Source: Thermogemmatispora sp.
Lineage (GTDB): Bacteria > Chloroflexota > Ktedonobacteria > Ktedonobacterales > Ktedonobacteraceae
NCBI RefSeq assembly: GCF_019683755.1
Contig: NZ_JADGHT010000002.1
Span: forward strand, 1 to 51,895
Reading direction: 5' to 3'
Length of the DNA stretch: 51,895 nt
A program made the position numbers and the translations under genes. How positions within the stretch are numbered: the first letter of the stretch is position 1; every line of letters starts with the position of its first letter. This document shows, piece by piece, positions 1 to 11,598 of the stretch. Under the pieces are notes generated by a model. That model was not told the origin of the DNA. It worked only from the letters and a program-made list of their open reading frames with translations, and made no database searches.

Positions 1-1
1 G

Positions 2-917
<916 letters not shown>

Positions 918-1263
918 GGCAGCAGGGACAGGTGAGGACGAGCCGAGCACGCACACCCCTGCTCGGCGCCGGGTCTGTGCTTCGGCCAGTGAGAAGCAGT
1001 TGCGACCAGGTCTCGTTGCACATCGCTGGCGCCCGGCGCCGTTCATGGTGCCTGGCGGGCAGCTCGTCCCGCCTGCCGGAGTACATCCAGTGAGCCTGAT
1101 GATGCGGGTACGTCCAATGCGTAGCGCGCGTATCAACAGCGTGACATCAGCTCTTTCCGAGAGCTATGATATTCGACAGGATCTTTCTGATCAGTCTCTC
1201 CGCTGGCTTACCCGCATTGAGGGCGCGAACCGAACGCCTTGAAGAAAGAAGGAGGGGGTCGGC
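918..1263 (+). other. Long intergenic gap between atpE and atpF
   Basis: 346 bases with no supportable gene. ORFs here in the track (1000..1242, 711..1136 minus) show no recognisable protein character. The only clear element is the purine-rich ribosome site GAAAGAAGGAGGGGG just before the atpF GTG start. I see no convincing promoter or terminator. Confidence 0.6.
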
Positions 1264-1791
1264 GTGACTTTGATTCTCGCAGCGAGTCCGCTGGAGGGCC
1301 TGGGTATCAATACCTTTGCTTTCCTCTCGCAGCTCGTTAGCTTCATCATCGTGCTGATTCTTCTGCGCAAGTGGGCTTTGCCCATTGTTCAGCGCATGCT
1401 TGATAGACGCGCCGCCATTATCCGCGAGGGCATCGAGAACGCCGAGCGAGCGCGGGAGGAGTTGAAGAATGCCACCGCCCGCGCAGAGCAGCTGCTGGCC
1501 GAAGCGCGTCGCGAGGCCCAGGAGGTCATCGCTAACGCCCAGCGCGCCGCTGAGCGCGAGGCCCGCCGCATCGAGGAGGAGGCTCTGGCGCGCGCTCGCC
1601 AGATTGAGCAGCAGCAAATTGAGCATATCCGCCAGGAGGCCGCCCGCGCCCGCGCCGACCTGGGCCGCCTAGTGGTAAATCTCTCTATCGCTGCTGCCAG
1701 TAAGGTGATCAGTAAGTCCGTCGATAGCAGTGATAACCGCCGCCTGGTTGAAGAGTTCGTCAACGCCAGCCAGGCTACGAAGGGACAGTAA
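1264..1791 (+). CDS. atpF: ATP synthase F0 subunit b
   Basis: Subunit b is the peripheral stalk that holds the F1 head against the membrane motor. The 175-residue protein has one N-terminal membrane helix (about residues 17-37, FLSQLVSFIIVLILL), then a long, highly charged Ala/Glu/Arg-rich helix expected to form a right-handed coiled coil. The start is GTG, directly after an AAGGAGGGGG ribosome site. The stop overlaps the atpH start by one base (TAATG), so the two genes are probably translationally coupled. Length and organisation are typical of the family. Confidence 0.95.
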   Translation: MTLILAASPLEGLGINTFAFLSQLVSFIIVLILLRKWALPIVQRMLDRRAAIIREGIENAERAREELKNATARAEQLLAEARREAQEVIANAQRAAEREARRIEEEALARARQIEQQQIEHIRQEAARARADLGRLVVNLSIAAASKVISKSVDSSDNRRLVEEFVNASQATKGQ

Positions 1792-2435
1792 TGCTTAAGG
1801 GAGCGATCGCACGCCGCTACGCTGAAGCTATCTTCAATATCGCGCGTCAGCAGCAGACGGTTGATCGCACTCTCGATGAGGTGCGTTCAATCGCAGAGCT
1901 GTTTGCCCAGCGCAAGATGGCCTATCTGCTGAGCGAGCCAAAAATTCCACTCGCGCGCAAGGAGCAGGCGCTGCGTCAGGCGCTTGCGTCGCGGGTTCTG
2001 CCGACGTCGCTCAACCTCGCATTGCTGGTGGTTCAGCGTAATCTGGTCGAGCTGATGCCGAATATCGCGCGCGAACTTGAGCAGCTCGTACTGCAGTATA
2101 AGAACCAGGCCATCGCTGAGGTGATCACGGCGGCACCTCTCGACGAGGCCGCGCTTCAGCGCGTGAAGCAAGCGCTAGAGCGAAGAACAGGGAAAGAGAT
2201 TATCCTGCAGACAAAGGTTGACCCGGAGATTCTGGGAGGCATCATCGCCCGCGTTGGCGATGAGGTCATTGATGCCAGCGTTCAGCATCGGCTGGCAACG
2301 CTCCAGCAGCGCTTGCTGCAAGAGACTGCCGCCCATAGCGCTGAGCTGTTGGCTTCGCTGGAGCTTCCCGCTGAATTGGCGACGGTCAACGATCCGCCTG
2401 TCCAGGACCGCGCTGAGCCGACGCGCACTCAATAA
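1791..2435 (+). CDS. atpH: ATP synthase F1 subunit delta
   Basis: Delta (OSCP) links the b stalk to the top of the F1 head. The N-terminal part (IARRYAEAIFNIARQ) and the C-terminal segment (KVDPEILGGIIARVGDEVIDASVQHRL) are hallmarks of the family. At 214 residues it is longer than the usual 175-185 because of an Ala/Pro-rich C-terminal extension of about 30 residues. It overlaps atpF by one base and is followed by a 415-base gap before atpA. Confidence 0.95.
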   Translation: MLKGAIARRYAEAIFNIARQQQTVDRTLDEVRSIAELFAQRKMAYLLSEPKIPLARKEQALRQALASRVLPTSLNLALLVVQRNLVELMPNIARELEQLVLQYKNQAIAEVITAAPLDEAALQRVKQALERRTGKEIILQTKVDPEILGGIIARVGDEVIDASVQHRLATLQQRLLQETAAHSAELLASLELPAELATVNDPPVQDRAEPTRTQ

Positions 2436-2850
2436 GGGCTGCGCCTGTTCTCGTCTGGCGCGCTGGAGATCTGCTGTGCGGCACGCCAGCGCTCGCTATA
2501 TATATCCTGGCGGCCAGATCTCTGATCTCCACTACCATCTTTTATCGGTTTGCTTATTCGTTTACTTCTCATTGGCTAGCTAGCTAACTTTTGTACGTAC
2601 TGTAGCGCTTTGCCCATCGCTCTCTCTCGCCCGTGACGGGCCGGCTGCCCTGTCTATTGGCTTTGTCTTGATTGTCTGTCTAGTTGTCGCCTGTCTTGTT
2701 GGCGGGGGTCGACACAGCAGGCTTACTGTCAGGCTAGTCTCTGCACACCTGTTCGCTGGACCCTGTATGGATGACGTGCGGTGTGCATCTAGCTGTTCTT
2801 GTTTCGGCTGGCCTCTATGGCGAGGGGAGATTACCTGAGGAGGAAAGACG
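2436..2850 (+). other. Long intergenic gap between atpH and atpA
   Basis: 415 bases without a supportable gene. Base composition is clearly more pyrimidine- and T-rich than the flanking genes. It contains TATATATA near 2496 and the 12-mer GCTAGCTAGCTA near 2575, which carries stop codons in all frames. It ends in the GAGGAGGAAAG ribosome site of atpA. An internal promoter or RNA-processing site is possible, but I cannot point to a good -35/-10 pair. Confidence 0.5.
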
Positions 2851-4410
2851 ATGGCATCGTGGGCAGATGAAATTAGTGCCATCATCGAACGCAATATCGT
2901 TGGCTTCGATCAAAGCCAGCCTGCCACGGCCAGCGTTGGGACTGTGATCGCTGTCCAGGACGGCATCGCCCGCGTCTATGGCTTGCAGGATGTGAAATAT
3001 CTGGAGTTGGTGGATTTCCCCCGTACCGGGCTGAAGGGGATGGCCTTTAACCTGGAGGAGGAAACTGTCGGTATCATTATCCTCGGTGACTATACGCAGC
3101 TCCGCGAGGATGATGAGGTGCGCACGACCGGTCAGGTGATTTCGGTCCCTGTCGGTGATGCCTTGATCGGGCGCGTGGTCAATGCGCTCGGAGAGCCGAT
3201 CGATAATAAGGGGCCAATCATTACTAATAAGCGGCGTCCGATTGAGCGCGTCGCTCCGGGTGTGATTACGCGCCGCTCGGTGAATACGCCGGTCCAGACC
3301 GGTATTAAGGCCATCGACGCGATGATCCCCATCGGGCGCGGCCAGCGCGAGCTGATCATTGGCGACCGCCAGACCGGTAAGACGGCCATCGCCATCGATA
3401 CGATCATTAATCAGAAGGGGAAAGATCTGATTTGTATCTATGTGGCCATCGGCCAGAAGAATTCTTCGGTGGCGCGCACGATTGCGACATTGGAGAAGTA
3501 TGGGGCGATGGAGCATACGATTGTGGTGGTGGCCGGTGCCTCGGAGCCGGCTCCGATGAAGTATATCGCTCCTTACGCCGGCTGTGCGATGGGCGAGGAG
3601 TTCATGGAGTCTGGCCGCGATGCTCTTATCGTCTACGACGATTTGACGAAGCATGCTGAGGCTTACCGTAACATTTCGCTGATTATCCGCCGCCCGCCAG
3701 GCCGCGAAGCGTATCCCGGCGATGTCTTCTACCTGCATTCGCGCTTGCTGGAGCGCGCTGCTCGCCTGAATGATGACTACGGTGGCGGCTCGCTGACCGC
3801 TCTGCCGATCATTGAGACGAAGGCCAACGACATTTCGGCCTATATTCCGACCAACGTCATTTCGATCACTGACGGTCAGATCTTCCTGGAAACAGACCTC
3901 TTTAATGCCGGTATCCGCCCGGCCATTAACGTTGGTATCTCTGTCTCTCGCGTAGGCAGCAGTGCCCAGACGCGCGCAATGCGCCAGGTGGCTGGCTCGT
4001 TGCGCCTGGATCTGGCCCAGTTCCGCGAGTTGGCCGCTTTCGCGCAGTTTGCTTCCGACCTCGATAAGGCGACGCGCGCTCGCATCGAGCGTGGTCAACG
4101 TCTGACGGAGATCCTCAAGCAGAAGCAGTATCAGCCGCTTGAGGTGGAGAAGCAGGTGATGATTATCTATGCTGCTACACAGGGCTATCTGGATGATGTG
4201 CCTCTGGAGCTGATCCAGGAGTGGGAGGCAGCTTTCCACCGTTACATGGAGGCCAACCATCCTGAGATCGGTCAGGAGATCATTGAGAAGTCGGTGAAGC
4301 AGCGCAATAATATGTCCGAGGACCTGCTGGCACGCCTGCGGGCCGCTATTGAGGAGTTCAAGAAGACCGCCGCGCCGCAGCCGCAGAAGGCTCAGGCTGC
4401 TGCCAGCTAG
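2851..4410 (+). CDS. atpA: ATP synthase F1 subunit alpha
   Basis: Alpha is the regulatory, non-catalytic nucleotide-binding subunit of the F1 hexamer. The 519-residue length is typical. Walker A is GDRQTGKT (residues 171-178). The segment [20 protein letters not shown] supplies the arginine finger that reaches into the beta catalytic site. The start is set by a GAGGAGGAAAG ribosome site just upstream. atpG follows after 19 bases. The 560-aa ORF on the opposite strand is a high-GC shadow. Confidence 0.98.
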   Translation: MASWADEISAIIERNIVGFDQSQPATASVGTVIAVQDGIARVYGLQDVKYLELVDFPRTGLKGMAFNLEEETVGIIILGDYTQLREDDEVRTTGQVISVPVGDALIGRVVNALGEPIDNKGPIITNKRRPIERVAPGVITRRSVNTPVQTGIKAIDAMIPIGRGQRELIIGDRQTGKTAIAIDTIINQKGKDLICIYVAIGQKNSSVARTIATLEKYGAMEHTIVVVAGASEPAPMKYIAPYAGCAMGEEFMESGRDALIVYDDLTKHAEAYRNISLIIRRPPGREAYPGDVFYLHSRLLERAARLNDDYGGGSLTALPIIETKANDISAYIPTNVISITDGQIFLETDLFNAGIRPAINVGISVSRVGSSAQTRAMRQVAGSLRLDLAQFRELAAFAQFASDLDKATRARIERGQRLTEILKQKQYQPLEVEKQVMIIYAATQGYLDDVPLELIQEWEAAFHRYMEANHPEIGQEIIEKSVKQRNNMSEDLLARLRAAIEEFKKTAAPQPQKAQAAAS

Positions 4411-4429
4411 CCAGGAGGCGGAGAGAGCT

Positions 4430-5326
4430 ATGCCATCAACTCGCGAGATTCGGCGACGCATCCGGACGGTGAAGAATATTGCGCAGATTACACGCACCTT
4501 CCAGATGATCGCCAGCAGCCGTATGCGGCGGGCCCAGGAGCGCGTGCGGCGGGCACGTCCTTATGCGGAGCAGATTCGAGAGCTGGTCTCGCGCCTGGCA
4601 ACGGTGGCCGGCGAGGATCTGGGCAATGAGGTTGCTTTGCTGCGCAGTCGCCCGGTGAAGCGCATTGGCATTATTGTGATCTCGCCCAATCGTGGCTTCT
4701 GCGGTGCGCTGCCAAGCAATATTAACCGTAAGGCGGCCTCGACGGCTCTGGAAGTCCAGGAGGAGATCCTGCGGGCCGAGGGCCAGCGCCCCGGGGTCTC
4801 CTTCGTGGCTATTGGTCGCAAGGGTCGCGATTTCATTGTGCGGACACAGCAGCACCTGCTGGCGGAGTTCACGCAGTTGAGTGATAACCCGTCGATGAAC
4901 GATGCGTCGGCGGTGGCTCAGGTGGCGATGGACGCTTTTCTGTCCGGCGAGGTAGATGTCGTCTACCTGGTCTATGCTCGCTTTGTCAGTACGACTTCGC
5001 AGCAGCCGGTCGCGATCCAGTTGCTGCCAGTGCAGCCGCCTCAGAGCGAGGGCAGTAGTGAGCGTCAGCGTATTGACTATATCTATGAGCCGGACCCGCG
5101 GGCGATCTTCGAGGCCCTGCTGCCGCGCTATGTAGATATTCAGGTCTATCTGGCGCTCCTCGAGGCGCGGGCTAGCGAGGAGTCGGCGCGCATGGTGGCC
5201 ATGAAGAATGCCACCGATAATGCGAATGAGCTAGTCGATGACCTGACGTTGGCCTACAATAAGGCGCGCCAGGCCAGCATTACGACGCAGATTCTGGAGG
5301 TGGTGGCCGGCGCGGGCGAGCTGTAG
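4430..5326 (+). CDS. atpG: ATP synthase F1 subunit gamma
   Basis: Gamma is the central rotor shaft. The track ORF begins inside atpA, but the real ATG at 4430 follows a CCAGGAGG site and gives the canonical N-terminus MPSTREIRRRIRTVKNIAQITR. The C-terminal helix ends in the conserved pattern RQASITTQILEVVAGAGEL. The 298-residue length is normal. It lies 19 bases after atpA and 264 bases before atpD. Confidence 0.96.
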   Translation: MPSTREIRRRIRTVKNIAQITRTFQMIASSRMRRAQERVRRARPYAEQIRELVSRLATVAGEDLGNEVALLRSRPVKRIGIIVISPNRGFCGALPSNINRKAASTALEVQEEILRAEGQRPGVSFVAIGRKGRDFIVRTQQHLLAEFTQLSDNPSMNDASAVAQVAMDAFLSGEVDVVYLVYARFVSTTSQQPVAIQLLPVQPPQSEGSSERQRIDYIYEPDPRAIFEALLPRYVDIQVYLALLEARASEESARMVAMKNATDNANELVDDLTLAYNKARQASITTQILEVVAGAGEL

Positions 5327-5476
5327 CCCCAGGGCTGCAGCATAGGAGAGCTGGCGCCTGGCCCTCCCTCGCAAATGTGGCGCAGTTCTCCGCAGGATAA
5401 GCCGCCAGCCATTGCCACAAGTGGCCACAGCCACACACGGCTCTCAAGAAAGAGAAAGAAAAGAAACAGACGCTGA

Positions 5477-7009
<1,533 letters not shown>

Positions 7010-7010
7010 T

Positions 7011-7463
7011 ATGGCAGGCAAATTACATGTCGAGGTGGTGACTGCTGAGCGGGCGCTCTACAGTGGCGAGGCGGACCAGGTCAATGCTCCCGGGACGGAG
7101 GGTCGCCTGGGTATTCTGCCACGCCACGCGCCGCTGCTGGCTGTGCTGGCCCCGGGTGAGCTGCTGATCCGGTTGGGGGAAGCAGAAGAGCCGATCTTCG
7201 TCTCAGGCGGTTTCCTGGAGGTCTTCGAAGATCAGGTTACGGTGCTGGCTGATGCCGCCGAGCACGCGGAGGAGATCGACGAGGCCCGCGCTCAGGAGGC
7301 CCGGCGGCGGGCGCTGGAGCGTCTGGCAGAGGCGCAGACGGATGCCGAGCGCGCCGAGTTGCAGGCTGCTCTAGAGCGTGCGGTGAGCCGTTTGCGCGTC
7401 GCCGAGCTGGCTCGTCGTCGCCATACGCGGCGCATTCGCCAGAGCTTTGGCGAGGAGGAGTAG
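7011..7463 (+). CDS. atpC: ATP synthase F1 subunit epsilon
   Basis: Epsilon is the rotor foot and an inhibitor of ATP hydrolysis. The N-terminal beta-sandwich is recognisable (LHVEVVTAERALYSGEADQV, GRLGILPRHAPLLAVL). The C-terminal half is two charged helices that in the family can extend into F1. The 150-residue length includes a short basic and acidic tail. It is the last gene of the operon, and a strong terminator lies about 70 bases downstream. Confidence 0.96.
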   Translation: MAGKLHVEVVTAERALYSGEADQVNAPGTEGRLGILPRHAPLLAVLAPGELLIRLGEAEEPIFVSGGFLEVFEDQVTVLADAAEHAEEIDEARAQEARRRALERLAEAQTDAERAELQAALERAVSRLRVAELARRRHTRRIRQSFGEEE

Positions 7464-7532
7464 CCGCAAGCGGTACGCTGCATCTCTTTTGAAATACTGA
7501 GACAGGCAATTCCGAGCGCAGTCGAGACTGTA

Positions 7533-7576
7533 CGAGGGAGAGCGCCCTTAAACAAACCAGCGCTCTCCCTCGTTTT
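7533..7576 (+). terminator. Intrinsic terminator of the atp operon
   Basis: A perfect 12-bp stem, CGAGGGAGAGCG paired with CGCTCTCCCTCG, closes a 16-base loop and runs straight into TTTT on the plus strand. It sits 69 bases after the atpC stop, between two convergent genes. The minus-strand side has no T-tract, so it acts mainly for the atp transcript. Confidence 0.9.
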
Positions 7577-7672
7577 CTCCTCTTCCGCGCTCTGCTGTGC
7601 TTCAGAGCGGGGAATGTTAGGATCATCTAGGAATGTTAGCCAGCATCTGGGCAGGCTGGCAGCAGCTTAGCT

Positions 7673-8725
7673 TTAGAAGCTGCCTCCATCGCCCCCACCG
7701 AAGTCTCCACCGCCAAAGTCGCCACCACCACCGCCGCCAAAATCGCCGCCGGCACCACCGCCAAAGTCGCCGCCGCCAAAGTCAGGACCGCCACCTCCTC
7801 CAGGGTCACCGGCGAAGCCGGCTTCATGCTGGCGGGCTTCTTCTTCTCCGGCCATCTTGCCTAGCTCATAGCCGATCAGACCGCCGCCAAGAGCACCCAG
7901 GCCACCAGCCGCCCAGGGATTCATGCCACCCCCCTGATTGGGCGGGTAGTAGTTAGGTGGATAGCCTCCCTGATATGGGCCTTGATAGGGATAGCCCGGA
8001 TAGCTTCCCGCTGGGGGAACTTCATACGGCTCAGAGGGTGCAGGCCTATTCCAGCCCCAACCCCAGCCCTGGCCCGAACGCCGGCGTACAACCGCGAAAA
8101 CAATGCCGCCGATGATGAGCACGAGCAGGCCAATACAGCAGAGTGTACCCAAACCACCCGATAGGAAACCACCTGTTCCAGAGCTTGCCGGTGAGCCCCC
8201 TTCATTGCTGCGTGCAGCGGCCAACGAGCTTTCTAGTGAACGAATGGCCGCTAGCGTTGCGCCGGTGTAGTCGCCGTTGTTGTAATTATCTTTGAAGGCG
8301 TTGTAGGCATCCTCGGCGGCGCTATGAGAGAGCGGCACCTGCGAGCCGGACTTGATGTACATCCAGTGATGGACGGTGTCAATGGCGATGACGATGAGGC
8401 GCGAGTTGGTGACATGGCTCTGTGTACGCGCCTCAAAGTCTGCCTGGCTACCGCTGAAGGAGTTGGTTGTATAGATAGCGAGAGGGTAAGGTAGCTTTGC
8501 CCCTTCGCTCTGGACGCGAGCTTTATCCAGGACGCCAGCCCCATCGCTAATGGTTACGCTCTCGGCCAAGACAGTAGTACCTGTCAGCAGGAGCAGTAGA
8601 CCGGTAAGCAGGAGCGCCAGCAGCGGGCGCAGCCAGCTAAGCCCGAGAAGGCGAGCGCGCTGGACAGCCCCCTCTCTCGACAGCTCAGCCTCTGGTCCAC
8701 CTAATGGTACTTGTATGAGACTCAT
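7673..8725 (-). CDS. TPM-domain membrane protein with Gly-rich tail
   Basis: A 350-residue protein starting at the ATG at 8725, which has a GAGGAGGGG ribosome site about 9 bases upstream; the track start at 8767 lacks one. It has an N-terminal signal or anchor helix (LLALLLTGLLLLLTG). A TPM (YgcG-type) fold follows, with the family opening ISDGAGVLD and the segment SRLIVIAIDTV. Then come a Ser/Gly linker, a second strongly hydrophobic helix flanked by RRR, a Pro/Tyr/Gly region, and a tail of about eight GGGDFGGG-like repeats. TPM domains are thought to act in membrane-protein quality control or to bind Ca2+; the substrate here is unknown. The gene is monocistronic and convergent with atpC. 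Confidence 0.75.
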   Translation of the reverse strand: MSLIQVPLGGPEAELSREGAVQRARLLGLSWLRPLLALLLTGLLLLLTGTTVLAESVTISDGAGVLDKARVQSEGAKLPYPLAIYTTNSFSGSQADFEARTQSHVTNSRLIVIAIDTVHHWMYIKSGSQVPLSHSAAEDAYNAFKDNYNNGDYTGATLAAIRSLESSLAAARSNEGGSPASSGTGGFLSGGLGTLCCIGLLVLIIGGIVFAVVRRRSGQGWGWGWNRPAPSEPYEVPPAGSYPGYPYQGPYQGGYPPNYYPPNQGGGMNPWAAGGLGALGGGLIGYELGKMAGEEEARQHEAGFAGDPGGGGGPDFGGGDFGGGAGGDFGGGGGGDFGGGDFGGGDGGSF

Positions 8726-8838
8726 GAATGCGTTCCCCTCCTCTTTTTGCCCTATCATGCCGCACATTGTTGCTCCTTGCCACGCTATTTATACGGATTA
8801 TGTAGCGTCAGGGTTGACAGAGTCGCCCGGTAGCAAGC

Positions 8839-8870
8839 AAAAAGGAGCGCTCCTATCTCTCAGGAGCTCC
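8839..8870 (-). terminator. Intrinsic terminator, minus strand
   Basis: Read on the minus strand, GGAGCTCCT pairs with AGGAGCGCTCC (a two-base bulge) around a 7-base loop and is followed immediately by TTTTT. It lies downstream of hypE and upstream of the TPM gene, so it would stop hydrogenase-operon readthrough. Confidence 0.7.
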
Positions 8871-9100
8871 CACGCCAGACCTGCGCCACATCCAGTACGC
8901 CCCCTGCTTGCCTGCCAGGCTGTTGGTTAGCATCGTCTCATGGTTGACCAGCAACAAGAGAATAAGAAGATAAAATCTAGTCTTTATAGGTACAACAGCT
9001 TTACAAGAAGCAGCGATAATTTTTGGCCAGGAGGATAAACTTGGCACTCAGTGCACGATGCTGAAGATGATTCTTGCGCAGTTTTCTCCCTCGAGCACAC

Positions 9101-9155
9101 GGAAAGGAGAGCGTTTCTCGCTATGAGAATGAACGAGTGGAACGCTCTCCTTTCC
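9101..9155 (-). terminator. Long hairpin after hypE
   Basis: A perfect 15-bp inverted repeat, GGAAAGGAGAGCGTT and AACGCTCTCCTTTCC, closes a 25-base loop that itself contains a TCTCG/CGAG pairing. There is no adjacent T-tract on either strand. Its position about 50 bases after the hypE stop suggests a 3'-end protecting or terminating structure for the hydrogenase mRNA. Confidence 0.55.
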
Positions 9156-9207
9156 AAGGCGATCGGATGCTAACGGTGTGCTGGGAAGAATGTGCAAGTA
9201 TGGGAGG

Positions 9208-10326
9208 CTAGCAGATGCGTGGAAGTGGATCACCGACTAGCATATCGAGGACGCGCATGCCACCGATCTCAGTGCGCAGAAAGACAAGGCCCGGCGGCTC
9301 CGCCTGAACACTGCCGATCATGGCCGCCTCGCGTCCCAGTGGATGCGCGCGCATGACTGCCAGTGCTTCTTCCGCTGCCTCAGATGCCACCACAGCTAAC
9401 AGCTTGCCTTCGTTGGCAATGGTCAGCGGGTCAAGCCCCAGGATCTCGCAGGCGCCGCGCACTCCGGGATGCACCGGGATCGCCTGTTCATCCAGACCAA
9501 TGGCGACCTCTGAGGCCAGGGCCATTTCATTGAGGGCGGTGGCCACGCCCCCCCGGGTGGGATCTTTGAGACAGTGCAGACGCTCGCCGACGCTCTCTAA
9601 CAAGGCCGCTACCAGCGTATGCAGTGGCGCCGTATCGCTCTGAACATCGGTTTCGATGTCTAGCGCCTCGCGCGCCAACATGATGGCAATGCCGTGGTCG
9701 CCAGCACTGCCGCTGAGGAGGACAATATCGCCAGGCTGCAGACAGGTTTGCCCCAGCGGCCAGCGTGCGCGTCGCAGACCTACTCCAGCCGTGTTGATGA
9801 AGACTCCGTCGCCTTTGCCGCGCTGGACGACCTTGGTGTCGCCAGTGACAATGGCTACCCCCGCATCATTGGCCGCCTGCTGCATGGAGGCCACAATGCG
9901 ACGTAGATCAGCGATGGGGAAGCCTTCCTCTAGAATAAAGCTCGCCGACAGATAGAGCGGCTGGGCTCCGGCCATCGCCAGATCGTTGATGGTGCCGTGC
10001 ACGGCCAGCTTGCCAATGTCGCCGCCGGCGAAGAAGAGCGGACTGACGACATAGCTATCAGTGGTAAAGGCCAGTTGTAGGTTGCTCCCATCGAGCGAGA
10101 AGACCGCCGCATCGTCGAGCGCATCAAGCAAGGGATTCGAGAAGGTTGGGGCGAAGACGCCCTCAATCAGGTTATGGGTAGCCTTGCCACCGCTACCGTG
10201 ACTGAGTGTGATGCGCTCATCGCGTAAATAGAACTTATGCCGGCGCGCCTGTCGGACGCGCTCGATTTTCTGCAGGACAGCGTCCAGTCGCGCCGCCTCC
10301 TGCTCAGAACTGGGCTTGACCTCCAT
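9208..10326 (-). CDS. hypE: Hydrogenase maturation protein HypE
   Basis: HypE dehydrates the carbamoyl group received from HypF to a thiocyanate on its C-terminal Cys, which supplies the CN- ligands of the active-site iron. The protein ends in PRIC, the diagnostic C-terminal motif carrying that Cys. The AIR-synthase-like ATP fold is visible in ERITLSHGSGGK and DDAAVF. I chose the ATG at 10326, preceded by GGAAGGAAGGTGG, over the track start at 10401; this gives 372 residues. It is the last gene of the operon, 132 bases after hypD. Confidence 0.93.
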   Translation of the reverse strand: MEVKPSSEQEAARLDAVLQKIERVRQARRHKFYLRDERITLSHGSGGKATHNLIEGVFAPTFSNPLLDALDDAAVFSLDGSNLQLAFTTDSYVVSPLFFAGGDIGKLAVHGTINDLAMAGAQPLYLSASFILEEGFPIADLRRIVASMQQAANDAGVAIVTGDTKVVQRGKGDGVFINTAGVGLRRARWPLGQTCLQPGDIVLLSGSAGDHGIAIMLAREALDIETDVQSDTAPLHTLVAALLESVGERLHCLKDPTRGGVATALNEMALASEVAIGLDEQAIPVHPGVRGACEILGLDPLTIANEGKLLAVVASEAAEEALAVMRAHPLGREAAMIGSVQAEPPGLVFLRTEIGGMRVLDMLVGDPLPRIC

Positions 10327-10458
10327 TTGAATCCACCTTCCTTCCTTGTTCCGCCTGACTTCTCTTTTGCCGGTTGCCCTCAGCGGCTCATTCAAGGACA
10401 AAGCTTTGACGACCGATCGACTGACGACGAGGGAATTGGGGATCTCACTCGTGGCTGC

Positions 10459-11598
10459 TTAGGGCGTCTGCGAGAGGCTACGCAGGTGGTCACGCTCGGC
10501 AGCCATCGAGAAGCGACCATAATTGTAGTAGGCTGCGCAGGCGCCTTCGGGCGAAACCATACAGGTCCCAATGGGTGTTTCGGGAGTACAGGCAGTACCA
10601 AAGACTTTGCACTCCCAGGGCTTGATGACGCCTTTAAGCACCTCGCCGCACTGGCAAGCTTTGGGATCAGCCACGCGTAGACCCGGTACCTCGTAGCGTA
10701 ACTCGGCATCCCAGTCGGCAAACTCGGACCGTAGCTTGAGGGCGCTATGGGTGATGAAGCCCAGGCCGCGCCATTCAAAGAAGGGTCGCAGTTCCATTGT
10801 GCGGGCCATTGCTTCGAGAGCGCGCACGTTGCCCTCGGGACGCACCACGCGCGTGTACTGGTTCTCGACCTCCGCTCTCCCCTCGCTGATCTGTTTGACC
10901 AGCATGTAAACGGCCTGGATGATGTCGAGCGGCTCGAAGCCTGCAATAACCACCGGCTTGTGATGATCACGGGCGATGAAGGTATAGGGACGCATGCCGA
11001 TGACCATGCTGACATGGCCAGGACCAATGAAGCCGTCCAGGCGCAGATCGGGCGAGTCGAGAATGGCTTTGATGGCAGGGATAATGGTCACATGATTGCA
11101 GAAGACGGAGAAATTCTTGATGCCTTCCGCTTTGGCCCGCAAGAGGGTCACCGCTGTCGAGGGAGCCGTGGTCTCAAAGCCGATGGCGAAAAAGACCACC
11201 TGGCGCTCGGGATGCTGGCGTGCCAGCTTGAGGGCGTCCAGCGGCGAGTAGACGAAACGTACATCGGCTCCATCGGCCTTGGCGTCGAGGAGACTGCCTT
11301 TCGAACCGGGCACGCGCATCATATCGCCAAAGGTGGTGAAGATGACACCATCAGTACGGGCAATGGCAATGGCGTCGTCGATGCGTCCCATCGGCAGTAC
11401 ACAGACAGGGCAGCCTGGCCCATGCACTAGATCGATGCTGCGCGGTAGTACATCCTCGATGCCATGTTTATAGATGGTATGAGTATGACCGCCACAGACC
11501 TCCATGAATTTCAGTGGGCGCCCATCGCTGAGGCGAGCGATCTCGGCGGCGATGCGTTTGGCCAATTCAGGATCACGATATTCATCGACGAATTTCAT
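10459..11598 (-). CDS. hypD: Hydrogenase maturation protein HypD
   Basis: HypD is the [4Fe-4S] scaffold that, with HypC, assembles the Fe(CN)2CO unit. The key Cys motifs are present: FMEVCGGHTH (Cys35) and GPGCPVC (Cys63, Cys66), plus the C-terminal Fe-S ligand cluster (CQCGEVLKG, GTACTPETP). At 379 residues it is the usual length. Its start overlaps the end of the upstream SIS gene by 17 bases, which ties the SIS protein's synthesis to HypD. Confidence 0.95.
   Translation of the reverse strand: MKFVDEYRDPELAKRIAAEIARLSDGRPLKFMEVCGGHTHTIYKHGIEDVLPRSIDLVHGPGCPVCVLPMGRIDDAIAIARTDGVIFTTFGDMMRVPGSKGSLLDAKADGADVRFVYSPLDALKLARQHPERQVVFFAIGFETTAPSTAVTLLRAKAEGIKNFSVFCNHVTIIPAIKAILDSPDLRLDGFIGPGHVSMVIGMRPYTFIARDHHKPVVIAGFEPLDIIQAVYMLVKQISEGRAEVENQYTRVVRPEGNVRALEAMARTMELRPFFEWRGLGFITHSALKLRSEFADWDAELRYEVPGLRVADPKACQCGEVLKGVIKPWECKVFGTACTPETPIGTCMVSPEGACAAYYNYGRFSMAAERDHLRSLSQTP

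Larger units (their letters stand above)
8726..9207 (-). other. Intergenic region downstream of hypE
   Basis: 482 bases holding no supportable gene. It contains two hairpins, listed separately, that probably end the long hydrogenase transcript, and the upstream region of the TPM gene. ORFs in the track here (8550..8930, 8853..9047, 9048..9233) look spurious. Confidence 0.6.

Noticed and set aside
2815-4497. 560-residue minus-strand ORF opposite atpA
   Set aside because: High-GC antisense shadow of a certain gene; the translated sequence has no family features and no ribosome site.
10747-11430. 227-residue plus ORF opposite hypD
   Set aside because: Antisense to a gene with all its Cys motifs; no domain of its own.
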